A DNA stretch of 9,697 bases from an uncultured Pirellulaceae bacterium (GCA_947258905.1 CAMYKF010000715.1:6038-15734); one strand, 5' to 3'; positions 1 through 7,193 are shown, counted from the stretch's first letter. The notes: generated by a model from the sequence alone, not told the origin. Translations and numbers: made by a program.

Positions 1-310
1 CCATCAGGAACTGAAACTTGTTGAGTGGTTTCGTGAATATCAAATGATTTGTATTGTGAGCAAAGTCTCTCGATGCTGCGTCGTTGACAAATGCAGTTGT
101 CATCAAACAGGTCAAAATGGCCATGATGCCATAGAAGTTTTGAATCACGAACGGCGCGTTGCGATACGTGTTTTCGAGAGCCGCTCCAACGATGATATTA
201 TCCGTTGAAGTCGCTCCAAGGATCAGCGACGAAATAATAATCAAGAATATGTAAACCATGACTCCTTTGAGCCAATAGCGGAGTTCAAATCCAAGAAAAG
301 TTCGAAACAT
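1..310 (-). CDS. ABC transporter permease, probable M1-peptidase-fused type (N-terminal part)
   Basis: The reverse strand reads an open frame from an ATG at 310 to the window edge, giving the first 103 residues of a longer protein. It starts MFRTFLGFELRYWLKG, followed by a hydrophobic segment at about residues 18-34 (VMVYIFLIIISSLILGA) and the start of a second at about 64-77. Later pieces NAPFVIQNFYG and DFAHNTNHLIFTKPL resemble the N-terminus of very large ABC-2 permeases that carry a C-terminal M1-aminopeptidase-like domain (RDFxHNTxxLxFTxPL, from memory of that family). The membrane part would form the channel of an exporter driven by the ATPase encoded just upstream. The 104-base gap to that gene on the same strand fits one operon. 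The peptidase part would lie outside the window, so its presence is inferred. The ribosome-binding site is weak (GGA about 8 bases before the start). Confidence 0.72.
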   Translation of the reverse strand, partial: MFRTFLGFELRYWLKGVMVYIFLIIISSLILGATSTDNIIVGAALENTYRNAPFVIQNFYGIMAILTCLMTTAFVNDAASRDFAHNTNHLIFTKPLNKFQFLM

Positions 311-414
311 TAAATGTCCGTGGGTTGGGTAGGTCGCTCAGTCGACTGAAATTCCAGCTAATTACATGTTGAGCATTTGGAGGGCAGGGTGGCCCGCCAA
401 GCCGTGATCTGCTC

Positions 415-1277
415 TCAATAGGAGTGAGCCGCGTTTTTGATCTTGGAGAAAAAGACGTCCTCCAGATCCGGTTCAATCGAAGTGAATCCATCACCCGGTT
501 CGTGTTCACTAATGATGTGAACCAACGGCCTGCCGGCGACGAGTTTTGTCGAGAGCACTTCGTATTTTTGTTTGACCGAATCCAGTTCCGACTTTTCAAT
601 CGACTTTTGCCAGACTTTGCCAGAGAGTTCCTCTTCGGCAGCGTTAGGCGAACCCGCAAATCGCAATTCACCTTCGTGGATAATTGCCATCTGGGTACAC
701 AATTCTTTTACATCTTGAACGATGTGTGTCGAGAGGATCACAATCACGTTTTCGCCGATTTCCGAGAGCAAATTGTAGAAGCGGTTTCTTTCGCCTGGAT
801 CGAGTCCCGCGGTCGGTTCGTCGACGATCAGCAGCTTAGGGTCACCCAACAGAGCCTGTCCGATTCCAAATCGCTGTTTCATCCCCCCGGAAAAACCAGC
901 GATGGCTTTTTTACGATGATCTTGTAGATTGACTCGGTGCAACATCGCATCGACCAGTTCGCGACGTTCACGCTTGTTGGTGATTCCCTTAAGAGTGGCG
1001 ATATGGTCCAGCATGCGTTGCGCGCTGATTTTGGGGTAAACACCAAACTCTTGAGGCAGGTAACCCAGCATTCTGCGGATTTCCGTCTTCTGCCTTAACA
1101 CATCGAGATTACCAAGCATTATCGAACCCGAGTCCGCTTCTTGCAGGGTCGCGATCGTTCGCATCAGTGTCGATTTGCCGGCACCATTGGGTCCCAATAG
1201 ACTGTCATTGTTACGTCGCTTAAAGCCCGCACGCCGTTGGCGTAGGTTTTGGAAAGATTCTTGATCACCAGTTCCAT
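415..1277 (-). CDS. ABC transporter ATP-binding protein, reading frame broken before Walker A
   Basis: This is the ATPase subunit of an ABC-2 exporter. In the long frame the hallmarks are Walker A GPNGAGKST (about 1194-1168), Q-loop LPQEFGVYP, signature FSGGMKQR, Walker B LLIVDEPTAGLDP and switch histidine STHIV. The natural start is probably the ATG at 1277, with GAGG nine bases before it. That frame reads MELVIKNLSKTYANG and continues to DVTMTV, a typical N-terminus, then leaves frame and stops at 1166-1164 after 37 codons. The family-like sequence resumes at 1200 with LLGPNGAG in another frame. Relatives usually have about seven residues of the type I-P-x-G-M-F-G at this point, so about 19 bases (some number of the form 1+3n) seem to be missing between 1200 and 1201. 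Translating upstream in the downstream frame gives an ATG at 1344 whose first 48 residues look non-native. It is either a true pseudogene or a sequence error; all catalytic motifs after the break are intact. Confidence 0.85.
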
Positions 1278-1582
1278 GAATTGCAACCTCGTAAATGTTC
1301 TGTAACAACAAGGGAGTACTTTGTTTGTAGCGTCTTGGTTTCAACGACGCGAGGCGGAGACGTTAGACCGGACGAGCGATTTCGCATCCATTGAGATTCG
1401 AAACTGACCCCATCTTGAGCAAAATAGCCTAAATATTATCCGTCCGTTTTCGAATAAGGCTTATCAAAGTATGCTTTTTTCTGGATATTCGAGCTTTGAT
1501 CAACAGTTTTTCAATGGTTGTCGATCCTAAAATAGAGTTACAGGTTCCAAATTCTTAAACGTCCAATTACACGACAAACTCA
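1278..1582. other. AT-rich intergenic region between divergent genes
   Basis: This 305-base gap separates the minus-strand ABC genes from the plus-strand GTPase genes, so it should hold promoters in both directions. It is much poorer in GC than its surroundings (22 of 60 in the row from 1441). I see no convincing coding frame. The best plus-strand promoter-like pair is TTTTCG at 1447-1452 and TATGCT at 1470-1475 with a 17-base spacer, a poor match. Near the ATPase start, GCGTC (1330-1334) and GACGC (1346-1350) could form a short hairpin in the ATPase leader. No ribosome-binding site is visible before the GTPase ATG at 1583. Confidence 0.5.
1463..1500. repeat. Inverted repeat ATCAAAG / CTTTGAT, possible operator
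   Basis: ATCAAAG at 1463-1469 is the exact reverse complement of CTTTGAT at 1494-1500, with 24 bases between. The left arm touches the weak promoter-like TATGCT at 1470. Centre-to-centre distance is 31 bases, about three helical turns, so a dimeric regulator is conceivable. In an AT-rich gap a seven-base match can also arise by chance. Confidence 0.25.
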
Positions 1583-3142
1583 ATGAAGCTTGGTAAGACA
1601 TTTTCTGGACTCATGCTGGTCGTCATGGCCGCTTTGCTCGGGTTTGCCTTGATTTATCTTCCTGGTTGGGTCATTTCCAATTACGAAACGGTTTCCAGTC
1701 TCGGGAGCATTTGGGGCACGCTCTATCTGATTGTGATTGGAACCGGATTTGTTTTGTTGTTGGGTAGTGCGTTCTGGATTATCTGGAAACTGTGGGGCGC
1801 ATCGATAGCAAAAAAAATCCGCCGGGAAAGGCGCAATCGCGATCCCAGCCAAATGACCATCGGTCAACGCGAAAAAGAGATTGAAGAAAATCTCGATCAA
1901 ATCGAGCAGCTCAAAGCGGCCGGTGATAAAGAATCCCAGCTCTCCAGCCAACTCGACCCTCTGGTTCGAGAGCTCGAAGCAAAACGGGAAGCACAGACGC
2001 TCGAGATCGTAGCGTTCGGCACAATTTCCAGCGGTAAATCGTCTGTACTAAATCTGCTCGCCGGACGAGATGTCTTCGCGACCGACGCGAGTGGCGGTAC
2101 CACCGTAACGCGAAACGAGATTCCGTGGCCCGGTATCGATCAAGTTACGCTTGTTGATACACCAGGCCTAGGTGAAGTCGATGGTGCAATTCATGTCAAC
2201 ATCGCTGCCGAGTCAGCCAAGGATGCGGATCTTGTCTTGGTCGTCGTTGATGGCCCGCTTCGGGAAAGCGAACACCAGTTGCTCGAACAACTGGGCCAAA
2301 TGGAAAAACGCGTGGTGATCTGTCTCAACAAGACGGACTGGTTCACGATCGAAGATCGCGACAAGCTGCTCGGTCAACTGCGACGACAGACTGACAGTGA
2401 AGTCAACCAGCGCGATGTCGTAGCGATTCAGGCCGAAACGGGATTTCGCATGCGTCGCCAGGTGTTGACCGATGGCTCGACGGTGGATGAACGGGTGGAA
2501 GTCCAACCGGATATCGAACCGCTGGCAGACCGTCTGACCGCCGTGATTGAAAATGATGGCAAACGGCTGATCATGGCCAACCTGTTGCTGCAATCCCGTG
2601 GCCTGGTGGAAAAAGCGCGGGATCGCGTCAAGGATTCACTGGACCAGCGGGCCTGGAAGGTCGTCGACCGATACATGTGGGGTGCCGGTGGCGCGGCGGC
2701 CGTGGTACCGTTTCCGCTGGTTGATCTGGCTGTGGGTGTGGGCATCAGCACGAAGATGATTGTCGACCTCGCCGAGATCTACCAGCAAAAAGTCGATCTG
2801 GAGACGGCTTCCCGCTGGCTCGGCGAGATGGGCAAAAACCTGATCGGTGTGCTGGGTGCCAATGCAGCTGCTCCCGCCGTGGCGGCAATTGTCGGTTCCC
2901 TGCTGAAGACCGTTCCGGTGGCCGGGCAACTGGCAGGTGGTGTCCTGCAAGGCGCGGTACAGGCCCTGATCACCAAATGGATTGGCGCCGTGTTCATCGA
3001 ATACTTCCGCAATGAAATGCAGACCCCGCTCGGCGGACTGTCAGGACTGGCCCGCCGCCAGTGGGAAGAAGTCACCACCGTCAACGAACTGCGCAAACTG
3101 CTGGTCAGCGCACGACAGAAACTTGTCGATTCCGGCGATTAG
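1583..3142 (+). CDS. Membrane-anchored GTPase with DUF697-like C-terminal domain
   Basis: A 519-residue protein. Two hydrophobic helices lie at about residues 8-31 and 44-68, followed by a basic patch (KKIRRERR) and a charged, coiled-coil-like segment at about 88-138. The GTP-binding domain follows: G1 GTISSGKS (146-153), a Thr-rich switch I (GGTTVT, 171-176), G3 DTPG (192-195), G4 NKTD (249-252), and a G5-like stretch near 281-287. Residues about 355-475 are rich in Gly, Ala and hydrophobics (VPFPLVDLAVGVG, then NAAAPAVAAIVG) and match DUF697-type tails found in bacterial GTPases. The layout suggests an inner-membrane protein with a cytoplasmic G domain, able to switch or remodel at the membrane; the target is unknown. 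It is followed six bases later by a paralogous GTPase. GC rises along the gene from about 50% to over 60%. The ATG start is favoured because the first helix begins soon after it, although no ribosome-binding site is seen. Confidence 0.88.
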   Translation: MKLGKTFSGLMLVVMAALLGFALIYLPGWVISNYETVSSLGSIWGTLYLIVIGTGFVLLLGSAFWIIWKLWGASIAKKIRRERRNRDPSQMTIGQREKEIEENLDQIEQLKAAGDKESQLSSQLDPLVRELEAKREAQTLEIVAFGTISSGKSSVLNLLAGRDVFATDASGGTTVTRNEIPWPGIDQVTLVDTPGLGEVDGAIHVNIAAESAKDADLVLVVVDGPLRESEHQLLEQLGQMEKRVVICLNKTDWFTIEDRDKLLGQLRRQTDSEVNQRDVVAIQAETGFRMRRQVLTDGSTVDERVEVQPDIEPLADRLTAVIENDGKRLIMANLLLQSRGLVEKARDRVKDSLDQRAWKVVDRYMWGAGGAAAVVPFPLVDLAVGVGISTKMIVDLAEIYQQKVDLETASRWLGEMGKNLIGVLGANAAAPAVAAIVGSLLKTVPVAGQLAGGVLQGAVQALITKWIGAVFIEYFRNEMQTPLGGLSGLARRQWEEVTTVNELRKLLVSARQKLVDSGD

Positions 3143-3148
3143 GAAAAT

Positions 3149-4489
3149 TTGAGTACGCCAACGAGAACTGCCGACGATCGCCAGTACCAGGAAGCCATCG
3201 CTTCCGTGGAAAATACACTTGCGCGCCTGCGTGGCTGTCCGCCGGAAGAACTGGACGAGTTGCAGTCCGACATCACGCAACTGAACGACATGTACCGCAA
3301 GGTCACGACGGGCCGGATCGAAATTGTCCTGTTCGGCGAAATCAGTACGGGCAAGTCGGCCCTGATCAACGCACTCGTCGGCCGCGCGGTGGCGGAAGTC
3401 GACGTACAGGGCGGCTGGACCAAGCAGGTCTGGGGCACGGCCTGGGATGGTTGCGGTTACCGCGTGCCGGGTCTGGATCGCAGCGAAGTGGTATTGGTAG
3501 ATACGCCGGGCATCAACGAAATCGGCGGCAAGGACCGCGCCGAACTGGCCGACACGACCGCCCGCCGCGCCGACATGATCCTGTTCGTGACCGACTCGGA
3601 CTTGAATGAAACCGAGTTTTCGGCACTAGTCGAACTGGCGGCCGTGCAAAAACCCATCATCCTGGTGTTCAACAAGATCGACCTTTACACCGCCGAACAG
3701 CGTGAGGAACTGACCCAGGTCCTCACCCGACACGTCGACGGCATCATACCGCCGGAAAGCATTGTGCATACGATGGCCGACCCGCGACCCATCGAATATG
3801 TGATGCACCAGCCCGATGGCTCAACCAATATCGAATGGAAGAAACCCAAACCGCAGGTCGACTCGCTAAAGTCGCTGATTCTGGAAACGCTGGAACGGGA
3901 AGGGCTGGACCTGATCGCGCTAAATGCTGCCCTGTATGCGGCTGACAAAAGCGACAAGATCTCGACCCTGCGAGTCAAAATGCGGAATCGTCGCGCCGAT
4001 CAGGTCATTTGGACGCTGGCCTCAACCAAGGCCGTGGCGGTGGCGGCCAATCCGGTACCGGCCGTTGACATCCTGACCGGTCTGGCCATTGACGCCGTGA
4101 TGATCGCGACGCTGTCCAAAGTCTACGGGCTGAATTTCTCGATGGCCCAGGCACGCGGACTGGCCAAGGCCATTTCCAAGGGCGCGGGGCTGATCGCGCT
4201 GGGCGAACTGACCTCGTGGGGTGCCAGTTTCTTTAAACTCGTCACCGGCACGCTGGGCACCGCACTGACCCTGTTGCCCCAGGGCGCCGCGGCCGGGTTC
4301 AGTTCCTATATCATCGGTCAGGCAGCCAAACATTACTTTGAACACGGAGGTTCGTGGGGCGCTGAATCGGCCAAGACGGTGGTGCGGCGTATACTCGACG
4401 AAACCGACAAGGACTCGATCCTGAATCATCTGAAGGACGAGATTCGACGCCGCCTGGCGTTCAATCGCCACGCCAAACAACCCGCCTGA
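3149..4489 (+). CDS. GTPase with DUF697-like C-terminal domain, paralogue of the upstream gene
   Basis: A 446-residue protein starting at TTG (3149); AGGA at 3141-3144 overlaps the upstream stop codon, so translational coupling is likely. Motifs are G1 GEISTGKS (63-70), a probable switch I Thr in GGWTKQVW (88-95), G3 DTPG (118-121) and G4 NKID (175-178). Residues about 285-395 form a hydrophobic, Gly/Ala-rich tail (NPVPAVDILTGLAIDAVMIA and beyond) comparable to the DUF697-like tail of the upstream protein. Unlike its partner it has no N-terminal transmembrane pair; only about 55 mostly polar residues precede the G domain. Both proteins carry an insert after the G domain containing DGST and a Pro-rich stretch, then a helix ending in a similar LI-x-x-N segment, which supports an old duplication. 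A working model is two related GTPases acting as partners, one anchored in the membrane and one recruited through the tail. A cellular role cannot be read from the sequence. Confidence 0.88.
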   Translation: MSTPTRTADDRQYQEAIASVENTLARLRGCPPEELDELQSDITQLNDMYRKVTTGRIEIVLFGEISTGKSALINALVGRAVAEVDVQGGWTKQVWGTAWDGCGYRVPGLDRSEVVLVDTPGINEIGGKDRAELADTTARRADMILFVTDSDLNETEFSALVELAAVQKPIILVFNKIDLYTAEQREELTQVLTRHVDGIIPPESIVHTMADPRPIEYVMHQPDGSTNIEWKKPKPQVDSLKSLILETLEREGLDLIALNAALYAADKSDKISTLRVKMRNRRADQVIWTLASTKAVAVAANPVPAVDILTGLAIDAVMIATLSKVYGLNFSMAQARGLAKAISKGAGLIALGELTSWGASFFKLVTGTLGTALTLLPQGAAAGFSSYIIGQAAKHYFEHGGSWGAESAKTVVRRILDETDKDSILNHLKDEIRRRLAFNRHAKQPA

Positions 4490-4491
4490 CC

Positions 4492-5277
4492 TTGCCTGCC
4501 AAAACCAGGATGTTATCACCGGTTGCCACTACCGAACGCACTGAACTCCGGGACCGGGCAGCCGAGCCGAGAGTGGCGGTGATCGCCTCGACCATGCGGT
4601 CCGGATCCACATTGCTAAAAGCCTTGCTGGCCGAAGCACCCGACATCTCGAATCTGCCCGAAGTCAACTTTCAATCCACATGGCGTCTGCAACGAGCCCG
4701 GCAACGGGCGGCCGCCAGAGGAAAATCCATCGCGGTACTCAAACGACCCGCTTGGTATCAGGAATCTGCGACTTACCCGCGATTGCCCGACATGCCCGGA
4801 CTACGCACCATCCTGCTGGTGCGTGACGTCTATCCGACCATTTTGTCACTGCGCAAGATGACGTTTGGTCCGCTGGCGTCGCTCCTGGGCCGCTTCACCA
4901 ATCGCTGGCTTGTGAATAACTACTGGGCCCGGATCACCGGCCATCTGCTGCAGCTGGACGAGACACCGGGGAACGATTCGCTGCTGGTGCGTTACGAGGA
5001 CATCGTGTCCGATCCCGTTGAGACCACCGCGCAGCTGTTCCGTTTTCTCGGTTCGCGACAAACCGGCGGAGTCTCCAGCTATCGAAAGCCGATTGATTAC
5101 CGGTGGAGGTGGGGGCGCGATGATGCGGGATCGAACATTCGCACGCTGCAGGTTCAAAAACCGCCCGCCGTAAACTGGTCCGACCCGCCCCTGGTGTCCG
5201 CTATTCAGGCGTCCGCGCCCGCAATGCTCGTTCGGCAAAAGCTGGGTTATCCCGCACTGCCCCCGGCCGCTGGGTAA
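4492..5277 (+). CDS. Sulfotransferase family protein (PAPS-dependent)
   Basis: Up to 261 residues. The N-terminal 5'-phosphosulfate loop reads STMRSGSTLL (33-42) after a beta strand (RVAVIA). The 3'-phosphate-binding segment is LLVRDVYPTILSLRKM (about 108-123), with the expected Arg and Ser. A later LLVRYEDIVSDP (164-175) is typical of the family, and the C-terminus ends in a KLGYP motif common in these enzymes. It should move sulfate from PAPS to a hydroxyl or amine of a glycan, lipid or small molecule; the acceptor is not identifiable. The gene begins two bases after the GTPase stop, so it is probably in the same transcript. The start is uncertain: TTG at 4492 has no ribosome-binding site, and ATG at 4510 (residue 7) is an equally good choice; both leave the PAPS loop intact. 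Its last 77 bases overlap the end of the opposite-strand glycosyltransferase. Confidence 0.87.
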   Translation: MPAKTRMLSPVATTERTELRDRAAEPRVAVIASTMRSGSTLLKALLAEAPDISNLPEVNFQSTWRLQRARQRAAARGKSIAVLKRPAWYQESATYPRLPDMPGLRTILLVRDVYPTILSLRKMTFGPLASLLGRFTNRWLVNNYWARITGHLLQLDETPGNDSLLVRYEDIVSDPVETTAQLFRFLGSRQTGGVSSYRKPIDYRWRWGRDDAGSNIRTLQVQKPPAVNWSDPPLVSAIQASAPAMLVRQKLGYPALPPAAG

Positions 5278-6478
5278 CGGCATCCGGTTTTTCACGCTGC
5301 CGAATCGCCTGTTCATAGACACCCAGCAAGCGATCAACCGTATGTGAAATCGTGTGCTGTTGAATTCCGGTGCGGGCTCCTTCACCCAGCTGGCGACAAA
5401 GCGGCAAGTCACCGGCCAGCGTCAACATCTTGTTCGCCAGGTCCCGCTCGTTATCCGGTTCAAACAACAACCCGTTGACGCCTTCGTCAATCAGTTCGGG
5501 AATGCCTTTGGACCTGGCTCCAATAACGGGGACTCCAAACGACAGGGCTTCCAGAATACTGATGGGTTGATTCTCGGTTTTACTTGCCGTCACAAAGACA
5601 TCGCCCCACCGCGGTATGGAGCGGGCGATCAGGTCCTCGTGCGGCACATGCCCCAGTTGCACGACATGGTCGGCGATTTCCATCCGCTGCATCAGCCGCG
5701 TTAGCGGTGTGCGTTCCGGACCATCACCGACCAGCAGGAATCGAGCTTGCGGGAACCTCGCGACCACCCGGCGAAACGCGGCCAGCACCACTTCCAGAGA
5801 TTTCTCGGGGGAAACGCGGCCCACATAAACAAACGTCGGCCCTTCGAGTCCGTGTTGTTTGCGAAACGCCGAAACATCGCACCCGGAACGGTCGGCCAGC
5901 TGCGGAATGCCGTTGGAAACGACTTGTGGTGGCATGGCAGCGCCATTGGCCACCAGCGCATCCCGCACCGCTTTGGAGGGTGCCGTTGTGACGTCGCAGC
6001 GATCGTAGAAAAACCGCGAGTAGTTCCAGATCAGTTTTTCAAACAGCCAGTGCTGGGGCAGACCAAAGGCCTTGAGATAACCCGGATCCGCAAAGAAAGT
6101 GTGAAAGGTCCCGACGACGGGCAAACCCAGATAGCGTGAGGCCAGTAAACCGTCCCAGCCACAGCCCCATTCAGTGTTCACGTGTACCACATCCGGCCGG
6201 ACACGTCGCAAGGTGCGAATCGTCGGAATCACCGCCGGCACATTGACATACAAACCGTCCATCCACCAGACGGGAATCGAAAACGCCAGGTGCTCGGTCC
6301 TGGCCTCGGTCCGCTTCCCTGCCAGTTCCCGTTGGGCGCGTTTCTGGCGCCATGGTTTGGGGCAAAACACCGTGACCTCATGCCCGCGACTGACCAGCTC
6401 GCGCGTCTGATTCTTCACCGCAACGGTGACGCCGGATATGAACGGAAGATAGCTGTCGGTAAAAATTGCGATTCGCAT
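5201..6478 (-). CDS. Glycosyltransferase family 4 (GT-B fold)
   Basis: A 425-residue retaining glycosyltransferase. The acceptor half starts MRIAIFTDSYLPFISGV with the Gly-rich loop, and HVNTEWGCGWDG and TFHTFF (125-129 region) are typical of the MgtA/PimB-like subgroup. The donor half contains YVGRVSPEKSLE (218-229, with the conserved Arg and Lys), LLVGDGPER (248-256) and the EX7E motif from Glu302 to Glu310 followed by ALSFGVPVIG. It should transfer a sugar from an activated nucleotide donor to a lipid or glycan at the cytoplasmic face of the membrane. The ATG at 6478 has AGG six bases before it. The tail after about residue 395 is polar and Arg-rich, is not part of the fold, and is encoded in the overlap with the sulfotransferase. 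The donor and acceptor sugars cannot be told from sequence. Confidence 0.93.
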   Translation of the reverse strand: MRIAIFTDSYLPFISGVTVAVKNQTRELVSRGHEVTVFCPKPWRQKRAQRELAGKRTEARTEHLAFSIPVWWMDGLYVNVPAVIPTIRTLRRVRPDVVHVNTEWGCGWDGLLASRYLGLPVVGTFHTFFADPGYLKAFGLPQHWLFEKLIWNYSRFFYDRCDVTTAPSKAVRDALVANGAAMPPQVVSNGIPQLADRSGCDVSAFRKQHGLEGPTFVYVGRVSPEKSLEVVLAAFRRVVARFPQARFLLVGDGPERTPLTRLMQRMEIADHVVQLGHVPHEDLIARSIPRWGDVFVTASKTENQPISILEALSFGVPVIGARSKGIPELIDEGVNGLLFEPDNERDLANKMLTLAGDLPLCRQLGEGARTGIQQHTISHTVDRLLGVYEQAIRQREKPDAVTQRPGAVRDNPAFAERALRARTPE

Positions 6479-6867
6479 GGTCGGACCTGATCACAGATAT
6501 CCAGCGTGATATTGCGGCTCCCCCACAATCGACCATTGTAACGCGTTTTTCAAGAGGCCAAACGGAATTTGTGGACTCCCGTTGTTCTCACGTCCGCACC
6601 AGGAGGTCGAGCTTCCTGCCGAGACCATGCCAACAGGCAGCGGCCCATCGCGTGTGGACGACAACGGTTTTGATACATCAGCAGCTTTGTCACGCAAATT
6701 GAATTGCCTTACAACGATGGTCCGCGTAATCAGTGTGCGCCTCATAATCAGTATCCTTGACACGAATTAACCATATTCACTGGCCGCCGGCCTCCCCGTC
6801 CCCGTACGCCGCGAGCCAGATGATAGAGTTGGGCAACAGTTACACCCGCAGCTGCCTTTTTTCATTG

Positions 6868-6884
6868 GCTTCGAACGACGAAGC
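6868..6884 (+). promoter_or_regulatory. Perfect 6-bp hairpin in the flp leader
   Basis: GCTTCG (6868-6873) and CGAAGC (6879-6884) are exact complements around a five-base AACGA loop. The hairpin ends 11 bases before the AGGGA ribosome-binding site, so it would sit in the 5' leader of the pilin message. It might stabilise the mRNA or affect initiation. No run of T follows it on either strand, so it is not a terminator. Confidence 0.35.
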
Positions 6885-6895
6885 AAAGTTGTCTC

Positions 6896-6900
6896 AGGGA
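6896..6900 (+). promoter_or_regulatory. Ribosome-binding site that sets the flp start
   Basis: AGGGA lies six bases before ATG 6907. The same frame is open from an ATG at 6757, which would add 50 residues with no pilin character. This site decides for the internal start and gives the short leader expected of a type IVb pilin. Confidence 0.65.
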
Positions 6901-6906
6901 TCCTTG

Positions 6907-7098
6907 ATGGCCAGATTATCCTCCAAACTCTTCCGCTTTCTGTCTGATGAAAGCGGGCCGACTGCCGTGGAATACGCGGTCATGCTGGCCGTCATCATCA
7001 TCGCCTGTATTGGTGCCGTGTTGACAACCGGTGACGTACAACAGGCCCTGTTTTTTGACACGGCCGATATCCTGGACCAGTCGATCAATCCCGAGTAG
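6907..7098 (+). CDS. flp: Flp family type IVb pilin
   Basis: A 63-residue prepilin. The positively charged leader MARLSSKLFRFLSDESG is followed by P-T-A-V-E-Y, matching the Flp cleavage rule G/XXXXEY with Gly17, Glu22 and Tyr23. Cleavage by a TadV/CpaA-type prepilin peptidase would release a mature pilin of 46 residues. The hydrophobic helix runs from about 24 to 40 (AVMLAVIIIACIGAVL) and would pack into the pilus core. The PTAVEYAVMLA wording is typical of planctomycete Flp pilins, a judgement from memory. The tail is acidic (DTADILDQSINPE). Such pilins are assembled by the Tad secretion system and serve in adhesion. No tad, cpa or rcp gene lies within this window, so the assembly machinery would be elsewhere. 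The gene stands alone between a large leader region and a secreted-nuclease-like gene 95 bases downstream. Confidence 0.92.
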   Translation: MARLSSKLFRFLSDESGPTAVEYAVMLAVIIIACIGAVLTTGDVQQALFFDTADILDQSINPE

Positions 7099-7193
7099 TG
7101 CCGGACGAACAGGCGCAACTGGCCACGCGAGCCGGCAATGTTTAGACTCTGGGAACATGCTTCTCCCGATGTCTCGCCTGCCAGGACCCGCGC

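Larger units (their letters stand above)
6479..6906. other. Intergenic region between glycosyltransferase and flp pilin
   Basis: A 428-base divergent gap without a convincing gene. Short open frames on both strands here have no recognisable domain. Next to the glycosyltransferase start, ATCAC (6490-6494) and GTGAT (6506-6510) form an inverted repeat. TAATCAGT occurs twice, at 6727-6734 and 6745-6752, as a direct repeat 18 bases apart. A TTGACA at 6757-6762 matches a -35 box but lacks a good -10 at the right distance. A hairpin and a ribosome-binding site precede flp and are listed separately. Confidence 0.5.

Noticed and set aside
424..927. Plus-strand 167-residue ORF opposite the ABC ATPase
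   Set aside because: Exact antisense of the conserved ATPase motifs; no domain of its own.
1278..1344. N-terminal extension of the ABC ATPase from ATG 1344
   Set aside because: It comes from reading upstream in the wrong frame past the break; the native N-terminus starts at 1277 in another frame.
3061..3609. Plus-strand 182-residue ORF across the two GTPase genes
   Set aside because: It is an out-of-frame reading of both GTPases, rich in Arg and Gly, and crosses a real gene boundary.
6491..6763. Minus-strand 90-residue ORF between the glycosyltransferase and flp
   Set aside because: No recognisable domain, no clear ribosome-binding site, and a composition typical of chance frames; it also covers the likely promoter region.
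6757..6906. Fifty-residue N-terminal extension of the pilin
   Set aside because: Flp leaders are short, and a good ribosome-binding site precedes the internal ATG at 6907.
7099..7137. Inverted repeat TGCCGG / CCGGCA right after the flp stop, as a terminator
   Set aside because: The loop would be 27 bases and only three T follow; too weak to call.
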